From contig CAYRQT010000001.1 in assembly GCA_964426655.1 (NCBI GenBank), forward strand, positions 62,001 to 126,000: DNA of 64,000 nt, in the 5' to 3' direction. Numbering within the stretch: the stretch's first letter is position 1; every line of letters starts with the position of its first letter. The notes beneath the pieces were generated by a model. That model had not been told where the DNA came from. It made no database searches and saw nothing but the letters and a program-made list of their open reading frames with translations. This document shows positions 62,163 through 64,000 of this stretch, in pieces. The stretch is from RGIG8306 sp964426655. GTDB taxonomy: Bacteria; Bacillota; Clostridia; Lachnospirales; Lachnospiraceae. Both the position numbers and the translations under genes were made by a program.

Positions 62163-63236
62163 TTACACTTCTTCCAGTGTTGTCAGCTTTGCTGCCTGGT
62201 CTGCAGCAATCAGATTATCAATAATTTCATCAATATCTCCGTCCATAATGCTATCAATCTTATATAATGTCAGCTTGATTCTGTGCTCTGTTACCCGACC
62301 CTGAGGAAAATTGTAGGTTCGAATTTTTTCCGACCTGTCCCCTGTCCCCACCTGACTTCGTCTGGCGTCTGCTTCTGCAGCATGTTTTTTTTCATACTCC
62401 ATTTCATAGAGCTTTGCCCGCAGTACCTTAAGCGCTTTTTCCTTATTGCGTAGCTGGCTTTTTTCATCCTGACAAGATATGACAATCCCTGTGGGAAGAT
62501 GGGTCAGCCGTACCGCTGAATCTGTCGTATTGACGCACTGTCCTCCATTTCCTGAAGCCCGAAACACATCAAACTTGCAGTCGTTTAAATCCAGCTGCAC
62601 ATCTACTTCTTCCGCTTCCGGCATAATGGCCACGGTAGCTGTGGATGTGTGGATGCGCCCCCCACTTTCAGTTTCCGGAACCCGCTGCACCCGGTGCACT
62701 CCGCTCTCATATTTTAAACGGGAATAGGCCCCTTGTCCGCTGATCATAAAGACTACTTCCTTCATGCCCCCAATGCCATTTTCGTTAACGCTGACCAGCT
62801 CTACCTTCCAGTGCTTCCGCTCTGCATATCTGGTATATAGCCGATACAGCTCAGCCGCAAATAACGCCGCCTCATCGCCGCCTGCACCGGCCCGGATTTC
62901 CACCACAACATTCTTCTCATCATTGGGATCTTTGGGCAATAGCAGAATTTTGATTTCTTTTTCCAGACGATTCTCATCCTCTTTCGCAACGGCAAGTTCT
63001 TCCTTCCACATTTCCCGCATCTCAGGATCGTTTTCTTCCTCCAGCATGGCCAGACTGTCCTCAATGCTCTGTCGGGCCTCCTTATATTGCGTATATGCTT
63101 CCACCAAAGGAGTCAAATCTGCCTGCTCCTTCATCAGCTTTCTAAACCGTACAGGATCTTCTGCTACGTAGGGGCTGTTAATCTCCTGCATCAGCTCTTC
63201 ATAATGTATACATATATCTTCCAAACGATCAAACAT
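62163..63236 (-). CDS. prfA: Peptide chain release factor 1
   Basis: A 357-residue release factor reading UAA and UAG. The hydrolysis motif SGNGGQCVNTTDSAVR is near residue 230, and the C-terminal region YNFPQGRVTEHRIKLTLYKID is family typical. ATG 63236 with AGAGG upstream gives the normal N terminus; the frame opens at 63305 inside prmC. It follows prmC, its modifying enzyme, by 19 bases. Confidence 0.97.
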   Translation of the reverse strand: MFDRLEDICIHYEELMQEINSPYVAEDPVRFRKLMKEQADLTPLVEAYTQYKEARQSIEDSLAMLEEENDPEMREMWKEELAVAKEDENRLEKEIKILLLPKDPNDEKNVVVEIRAGAGGDEAALFAAELYRLYTRYAERKHWKVELVSVNENGIGGMKEVVFMISGQGAYSRLKYESGVHRVQRVPETESGGRIHTSTATVAIMPEAEEVDVQLDLNDCKFDVFRASGNGGQCVNTTDSAVRLTHLPTGIVISCQDEKSQLRNKEKALKVLRAKLYEMEYEKKHAAEADARRSQVGTGDRSEKIRTYNFPQGRVTEHRIKLTLYKIDSIMDGDIDEIIDNLIAADQAAKLTTLEEV

Positions 63237-63255
63237 CTTGTACCTCTTTTCAAAT

Positions 63256-64000
63256 TCATCCCTCACCCGGCCATATGCCCCGAATGACTCTGTTCTTCCC
63301 GGCATAGTCCCTGCGAATGGCTATATCCCGGAAGCCGGCTTTGAGGAGAATCTCTTCAATGGCTTCTCCCTGCTCCATTCCCATTTCAAGATAAAGACGG
63401 GTTCCAGGATGGCAGAAAGCCGCTGCCCCATCTGCCAGCGGTCTGTACAATGCCAAGCCTTTTTCCGGCGCAGTTAATGCCAGGGTCGGTTCATACAGGC
63501 TTACTTCCGGCTGAAGTCCTGGCAGTTCACATTCCGGAATATAGGGGGGATTGGCCGTAATCACATCAAAAGTTTCCTTGGGAATAGCCGAATACAGGTC
63601 GCTTTCATAAAGATGCACCTCCGCCCCTAGGCGACGAGCATTTTCCCCGGCAACCTGAAGCGCCTCGGCAGAAATATCTCCAGCTGCCACATAGCTATAT
63701 TTTCCAGCCAGCTTAAGGGAAATGGCAATGCATCCGGAACCAGTACACAAATCCAGCACCCGATCCTGATCACCGGAACATTCCTCCAGAACCCACTCCA
63801 CCAACACCTCTGTATCCTGCCTGGGAATCAGCACCTCTGGTGACACATGGAATGTGTATCCAAAGAACTCCGTTTCCTCCAAGATGTACTGTAACGGCTC
63901 CCTTTTAACCCGGCGCCCGATCCAGTCTTCATACTGACGGAATGCTGTTTCCGGAATATCCTGAATCAGCTGTCTGTCCCGCAGATATACCGCCTGAGAA
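63256..64000 (-). CDS. prmC: Release factor glutamine methyltransferase, N terminus outside window
   Basis: It methylates the glutamine of the GGQ motif in release factors. About 248 codons are visible; the frame runs open to the right edge with YLRDRQLIQDIPETAFRQYE ahead of the apparent start at 63882, so the true start lies outside. Motif I is VLDLCTGSGCIAISL and the catalytic motif is ITANPPYIPECE. Directly upstream of prfA, as is usual. Confidence 0.95.
   Translation of the reverse strand, partial: SQAVYLRDRQLIQDIPETAFRQYEDWIGRRVKREPLQYILEETEFFGYTFHVSPEVLIPRQDTEVLVEWVLEECSGDQDRVLDLCTGSGCIAISLKLAGKYSYVAAGDISAEALQVAGENARRLGAEVHLYESDLYSAIPKETFDVITANPPYIPECELPGLQPEVSLYEPTLALTAPEKGLALYRPLADGAAAFCHPGTRLYLEMGMEQGEAIEEILLKAGFRDIAIRRDYAGKNRVIRGIWPGEG

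Noticed and set aside
1..64000. CRISPR array, prophage, insertion sequence or integrated element
   Set aside because: No regularly spaced repeats, transposase, integrase, phage structural gene or tRNA attachment site was seen; the content is core metabolism.

Overview
The window looks like a chromosomal segment of an anaerobic Clostridia bacterium, most likely Lachnospiraceae. The basis is protein content: an SCIFF precursor with its radical-SAM maturase, LL-diaminopimelate aminotransferase (DapL), HemZ, and an archaeal-type AspRS joined to GatCAB behind a T-box. Base composition looks intermediate by eye and was not counted. No prophage, transposase, CRISPR array, tRNA or rRNA was seen. Almost every gene lies on the minus strand. 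The exceptions are an aminotransferase (38609-39781) and a MATE transporter (53445-54785). Many ribosome-binding sites are AGGAGG-like, and several promoters match the sigma-A consensus closely, so operon boundaries can be proposed.

Left part (1-17600). A truncated cysK, a Cof-type HAD phosphatase and a DtxR-family regulator come first. Next is a two-component system that runs into a membrane protein and an ABC exporter (7509 down to 2031). From 17590 down to 7841 runs what appears to be one eight-gene operon: folC-folE-folP-folBK-pheA-DUF815 ATPase-ppx-ppk. It combines folate, phenylalanine and polyphosphate metabolism. A 388-base gap between this operon and the two-component system holds the ppk terminator, a hairpin and a possible 28-residue hydrophobic peptide.

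Middle part (17600-45600). This holds an rRNA methyltransferase, aspS and hisS, hemZ, an MBL hydrolase, a bifunctional Rel enzyme, a LacI regulator, a peptidoglycan amidase, recJ and a DUF1015 gene. Amino-acid genes follow: serCA, and leuB-ilvD-ilvB without leuACD, ilvC or ilvN. Then come an aminotransferase, a P2-type ATPase with an unassigned leader, yajC, a tgt that has lost about 28 codons and its reading frame, and scfB-scfA.

Right part (45800-64000). aspS2-gatC-gatA-gatB, led by a T-box, makes Asn-tRNA(Asn), and possibly Gln-tRNA(Gln), by transamidation. dapL, an AI-2E family protein and the MATE gene follow. A seven-gene operon then begins with a MerR/methyltransferase fusion behind a 19-bp-spacer MerR-type promoter and a leader terminator. 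It continues through rfbA-rfbB-rfbD, a VanZ protein, hisC and a HAD nucleotidase. At the end are an unusual MraY-family transferase, prfA and a truncated prmC.

The most notable items are the MerR/methyltransferase-rhamnose operon with its attenuated leader, the terminator/promoter overlap between ilvB and serC, the damaged tgt, the catalytically altered Ppx protein, the unassigned leader of the P-type ATPase, and the small peptide gene with a hairpin between its ribosome-binding site and start. No clearly new system can be proven from the sequence alone.
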